Assembly: GCA_046348995.1 (NCBI GenBank)
Contig: JAXMDB010000010.1
Coordinates: 138,620-202,619, forward strand
DNA length: 64,000 nucleotides
Direction of reading: 5' to 3'
Source: JANNSX01 sp046348995
Lineage (GTDB): Bacteria; Pseudomonadota; Alphaproteobacteria; Rhizobiales; Hyphomicrobiaceae
Position numbers and translations under genes: made by a program
In this document: in pieces, positions 61,370 to 64,000 of the stretch
Layout of the letters: each line of letters starts with the position of its first letter
Numbering within the stretch: position 1 is the stretch's first letter
Notes under the pieces: model-generated
The model's input: the letters and a program-made list of their open reading frames with translations, nothing else
Told to the model about the DNA's origin: nothing
Databases searched by the model: none

Positions 61370-61380
61370 CAACCGCTCAC

Positions 61381-62202
61381 TCATTTCAACGCCCCCAGCG
61401 ACAGCCCCTTGATCAGGTGCTTTCTCAGGAACGGCAGCAGCGCAAACACCGGCAGCAGCGAGATGACGGTCGCGGCCGCGAGCGGCGCGATCTCGACGCC
61501 GGCATGCGTCTCGAGGCTCGCCAGCCCGACCGGCAACGTCTGTGACGATGGACCCGACAGCACGAGCGCGAACAGGAACTCGTTCCAGGACAGGATGAAC
61601 CCGAGCAGGCCCGCCGCCAGAATGCCGGGCGCCGCCACCGGGACCGCGATCCGCGTGAACGCCTGCCAGTGCGTCGCGCCGTCGACACGGGCGGCCTCCT
61701 CGAGCATCGCGACATCGCCCTGGAAGAAGGACACGAGCATCCAGGCGAGGAACGGCAGGCTGATCGTCATGTGCGCGATGATGAGGCCGACACGGCTCTG
61801 CATCAGGCCCGCAGACAGGAACATCGCAAACAGCGGCAGCACGAGGATGATCGGCGGCAGCATCTGGCTCGCGAGCAGGCCGAGTCTGAGGCCGGGGCCG
61901 CCGGTATTGAAGCGTGCGAAGGCATAGGCCATGGCAGTCGCGAGCGGCAGCGAGATCGCGGTTGCAGCCAGCGCCACGATGAGAGAGTTCGAAAACCAGG
62001 TGACGAAGGGATATTCGGTCAGCACGTCGACGTAGTTGAAAAAGCCGAAGGTGCCGATCTCAGGCGGGATCTTGTAGGCGGTGAGCTTGTCGGTGAGGGA
62101 AACGCGCAGGATCCAGACGAGCGGCAGCAAGATCACGAGCGAGAAGATCACCAGCACCGCGTGCGGCACGACCTTTTCGAGAATGCGCTCGAGCTTGCGC
62201 AT
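61381..62202 (-). CDS. Carbohydrate ABC transporter permease (UgpE/MalG-like)
   Basis: The 273-residue permease has six hydrophobic segments, starting HAVLVIFSLVILLPLVWILRVSL, and the EAA motif EEAARVDGATHWQAFTRIAVPVAAPGI. The ATG at 62202 (MRKLERILEK) overlaps the SDR stop by one base (TGATG). Its stop lies 11 bases from that of the ParE toxin on the opposite strand. It is the missing partner of the permease at 57855. Confidence 0.9.
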   Translation of the reverse strand: MRKLERILEKVVPHAVLVIFSLVILLPLVWILRVSLTDKLTAYKIPPEIGTFGFFNYVDVLTEYPFVTWFSNSLIVALAATAISLPLATAMAYAFARFNTGGPGLRLGLLASQMLPPIILVLPLFAMFLSAGLMQSRVGLIIAHMTISLPFLAWMLVSFFQGDVAMLEEAARVDGATHWQAFTRIAVPVAAPGILAAGLLGFILSWNEFLFALVLSGPSSQTLPVGLASLETHAGVEIAPLAAATVISLLPVFALLPFLRKHLIKGLSLGALK

Positions 62203-62981
62203 CAATCCATCCTCACGCCGCCGGTGACGTTGAGGGCTTCGCCGGTGATGAAGCCGGAGAGATCGCTGGCGAGGAACACGACCGATTTCGCGACATCCTC
62301 GGCTGTCTCGAGGCGGCCCATCGGCGTCATCGCGACGTATTCTGCGATCACCGCTTCGGGTGTCATGCCGCGCAGCTCCGCCTCCCAGACGACCTCGCGG
62401 TCCTGCATGCTCGTCTTGACGAAGCCCGGGCACACGCAGTTGACGCGGATGCCGTGCGGCGCCATCTCGCGCGCGAGCGCCTGCGTGAAGCCGACGACGG
62501 CGAACTTCGACGCCGAGTAATGCGCGAGCCACGGCGCGCCCATCTTGCCCGCGAGCGACGCCGTGTTGACGATCACGCCCTTCGTGTTCGACTTGCGCCA
62601 ATGACGAACGGCTGCCTGATTGGTCAGGAACACGCCGCGCGCGTTGACGTCCATGTTGAAGTCCCAATCCTGGTCGGTCAGGTCCTCGACGAGACGCATG
62701 GTCGAGACGCCGGCGTTGGCGCACAGGATGTCGAGACCGCCGAGGCGCGCTATGGCGTCGGACAGCGCCGTCTCGACGCTTCCCCGCTTGGTGACATCGA
62801 CGGCGAGCGCGCTGGCGCCACGACCGATGGCATTGGCGGCCGACAATGCGGCTTCGGAGTTGAGATCGGCGACGACGACGCGAACGCCCTCGATGGCGAG
62901 TGCCTCGGCGATTGCCCGGCCGATCCCGGATGCGCCGCCGGTCACCAACGCACGCTTGCCGCTCAAATCCCTCAGGCTCAT
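62202..62981 (-). CDS. Short-chain dehydrogenase/reductase of the sugar operon
   Basis: The 259-residue SDR has TGGASGIG (14-21), ANAG (88-91) and catalytic S142, Y155, K159. VADLNSEA after strand 2 has the Asp expected for NAD. As the first gene of the operon next to the DeoR regulator, it probably oxidises the imported polyol or sugar before the FGGY kinase acts. The ATG at 62981 follows GGGGAGCGGCTCGCA, a good ribosome site; longer frames lie in the regulatory region. Confidence 0.88.
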   Translation of the reverse strand: MSLRDLSGKRALVTGGASGIGRAIAEALAIEGVRVVVADLNSEAALSAANAIGRGASALAVDVTKRGSVETALSDAIARLGGLDILCANAGVSTMRLVEDLTDQDWDFNMDVNARGVFLTNQAAVRHWRKSNTKGVIVNTASLAGKMGAPWLAHYSASKFAVVGFTQALAREMAPHGIRVNCVCPGFVKTSMQDREVVWEAELRGMTPEAVIAEYVAMTPMGRLETAEDVAKSVVFLASDLSGFITGEALNVTGGVRMD

Positions 62982-63006
62982 TGCGAGCCGCTCCCCGCAA
63001 ACCACG

Positions 63007-63052
63007 TACTGATCGTTTCCGATCAGTATCCACATTCCGTTTCGTCCCGCAA
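63007..63052 (-). promoter_or_regulatory. DeoR-type operator 1 over the operon promoter
   Basis: TACTGATCG-TTTC-CGATCAGTA (63007-63028) is a perfect 9-base inverted repeat. On the minus strand TTGCGG (63047-63052) and GATACT (63025-63030) are separated by 16 bases, so the -10 element overlaps the palindrome. Binding there would repress the SDR-led operon. Confidence 0.68.
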
Positions 63053-63082
63053 GAGGCTGGACAGGCGCATCGTCTTGTGCGG

Positions 63083-63104
63083 TGATGATCGATAGTGATC
63101 ATCA
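63083..63104. promoter_or_regulatory. DeoR-type operator 2 upstream of the regulator gene
   Basis: TGATGATC-GATAGT-GATCATCA is a perfect 8-base inverted repeat, 19 bases ahead of the chosen DeoR start. It shares the TGATC core with operator 1, 54 bases away, which suggests two sites bound by the same repressor and possible looping or autoregulation. Confidence 0.6.
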
Positions 63105-63123
63105 TGGCGCGAGTGCAGTCGCA

Positions 63124-63924
63124 ATGCGTGAAAGCCGTGCCGAACGCGACCCAGGCCTCGCCGCGCCCCTCGATCGGCGATTGCAGATCCTGCACGCGCT
63201 CGCGATCAACGGCTTCATGAGCGTCGGTGCACTCGCCGCCGAGACCGGTGTCTCCGAGATCACCGTCCGGCGCGACTTGGCGCAACTGGAATCGGAAGGC
63301 GGGATCAAGCGCACGCACGGGGGCGCCATTGCCCGCAGCATTGGTGATGCCGATACCTTCGAGCCGGCCTTCGAGGCCCGGCGCATGCAGAATGCGGGCG
63401 CCAAGCAGCGGATCGCCCAGGCTGCTGCTCGGCTCATCCGGCGCGGCGAGACGGTCGCGCTCGATGTCGGAACGACCGCTCTCGCCTTCGCCGAAGCGAT
63501 CGCCGGACGCGACGATATCAAGGTCGTGACCAACAATCTGCGCGCCGCCCGCCTGCTCGCAGACACAGCCATCGAGGTCTACGTTCCCGGTGGCCGGGTC
63601 CGCAGCCGCGAGCATGCGATCACGGGGCCGATGGCGGCGGCGGCACTCGAAGCCTACTGGTTCGATACGGCGATCATCGGCGTCGCGGGGGTCAGCGGCG
63701 AGGCGCTCTACGACTATTCGCCCGACGACAGCGAGATAAAACGTGTCATCATGCACCGAAGCCGCCGCGTGCTCGTACTGGCGGATGCGGCGAAGCTCGG
63801 GCGGAAGGCGATGGTGGAGATTGCCCCGCTCGCCGACGCGATGATGCTCGTGACCGATGCCGCGCCGGCGGCGGCACTCGGCAAAGCGCTCGCGGCGCGC
63901 AAGGTCGGCGTCGTCGTCGCGTAG
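63124..63924 (+). CDS. DeoR/GlpR family transcriptional repressor
   Basis: The 266-residue regulator has an N-terminal DeoR helix-turn-helix (LDRRLQILHALAINGFMSVGALAAETGVSEITVRRDLAQLESEGGIKRTHGGAI), followed by the sugar-phosphate-sensing domain with TVALDVGTTALAFAEAI and VVTNNLRAARLL. It is divergent from the sugar operon and probably releases it in the presence of a sugar phosphate. The ATG at 63124 was chosen because operator 2 overlaps the upstream alternatives at 63082 and 63085. Confidence 0.9.
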   Translation: MRESRAERDPGLAAPLDRRLQILHALAINGFMSVGALAAETGVSEITVRRDLAQLESEGGIKRTHGGAIARSIGDADTFEPAFEARRMQNAGAKQRIAQAAARLIRRGETVALDVGTTALAFAEAIAGRDDIKVVTNNLRAARLLADTAIEVYVPGGRVRSREHAITGPMAAAALEAYWFDTAIIGVAGVSGEALYDYSPDDSEIKRVIMHRSRRVLVLADAAKLGRKAMVEIAPLADAMMLVTDAAPAAALGKALAARKVGVVVA

Positions 63925-63963
63925 GGCGGACTGACCCCGGACTTGATCCGGGGGAAGTCCGCC
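63925..63963. repeat. Nested palindromic repeat (REP-like)
   Basis: An outer GGCGGACT/AGTCCGCC pair encloses an inner CCCCGGA-CTTGA-TCCGGGG hairpin, giving a 39-base nested palindrome right after the DeoR stop codon. The CCCGGACTTGATCCGGG core is a repeat I recall as common in alphaproteobacterial intergenic regions. It could also terminate the deoR transcript. The sequence to the right edge continues with further GC-rich matching pieces. Confidence 0.7.
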
Positions 63964-64000
63964 GCAGGCTGTGCGCGCCCCGGCGGACTTCGCCAAAGGT

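Noticed and set aside
62982..63996. A long minus-strand open frame running from the UgpE-like permease across the SDR and DeoR genes.
   Set aside because: It is the complement of the DeoR gene with arginine-rich, non-conserved translation; GC-rich genomes commonly have such shadow frames.

Overview
The window is high-GC bacterial chromosome, most likely from an alphaproteobacterium of the order Hyphomicrobiales (Rhizobiales). This rests on the rpmF-mtgA-ispA neighbourhood, a TIGR02301-type small protein, a NUDIX-derived NAD-metabolism regulator (NadQ/NrtR type), urate oxidation by a membrane PuuD instead of uricase, and a 61-residue bL32. I see no phage, transposase, CRISPR array or rRNA. There is one tRNA (Gln-TTG).

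Layout. (1) Bases 213-12259 form a purine-catabolism locus: xdhABC (hypoxanthine/xanthine to urate), puuD (urate to 5-hydroxyisourate), uraH, uraD, puuE (allantoin to allantoate) and allA (ureidoglycolate to glyoxylate plus urea). A BMP-type nucleoside/purine ABC transporter (two permeases and a double ATPase) is embedded in it. Almost all genes are on the minus strand with 4-8 base overlaps; uraD is divergent. The allantoate-degrading step and the transporter's binding protein are absent from the window. (2) Bases 12260-25271 hold housekeeping and conserved genes: a PAS/degenerate GGDEF/EAL protein, a membrane protein, rpmF, mtgA, ispA, a large secreted beta-helix protein, a peptide-type binding protein, an SRAP protein, a NUDIX hydrolase, a LysE exporter and a kinase-fold protein. 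(3) Bases 25349-33093 hold an SDR, a histidinol-dehydrogenase-like enzyme with altered metal ligands, a zinc alcohol dehydrogenase, a NitT/TauT-type ABC importer, a secreted protein and a dihydroorotase-like amidohydrolase. (4) Bases 33146-39125 hold ygfZ, tag, an HD hydrolase, the NAD regulator, an LLM flavin monooxygenase with an amidohydrolase, and a DUF488 protein.

(5) Bases 39295-45538 look like acyl-CoA metabolism: a divergent SucC/SucD-like ligase pair, a nitronate-monooxygenase-like protein, an acyl-CoA ligase, a MaoC hydratase and a TetR regulator whose operator lies exactly in the spacer of the divergent promoter. (6) Bases 45563-50433 hold a Doc toxin with an AbrB-type antitoxin and a two-gene RND efflux system. 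(7) Bases 50721-53773 hold tRNA-Gln, a stand-alone DUF4347 protein, an SDR and an acyl-CoA dehydrogenase.

(8) Bases 53863-63924 form a DeoR-controlled sugar or polyol uptake and catabolism operon on the minus strand: SDR, permease, binding protein, unknown secreted protein, permease, ATPase, BtpA/SgcQ, broken GST, FGGY kinase. A ParDE toxin-antitoxin module of opposite orientation sits inside it. Palindromic hairpin repeats lie at the edges of several blocks.

The most interesting points are the HisD paralogue with a reciprocal Gln/Glu and Asp/Asn ligand exchange, the ParDE module splitting the ABC operon, the divergent SucCD-like pair, the amidohydrolase with Gln in its HxH metal motif, the solitary DUF4347 gene, the cysteine-rich beta-helix protein, and the well-defined TetR and DeoR operators.
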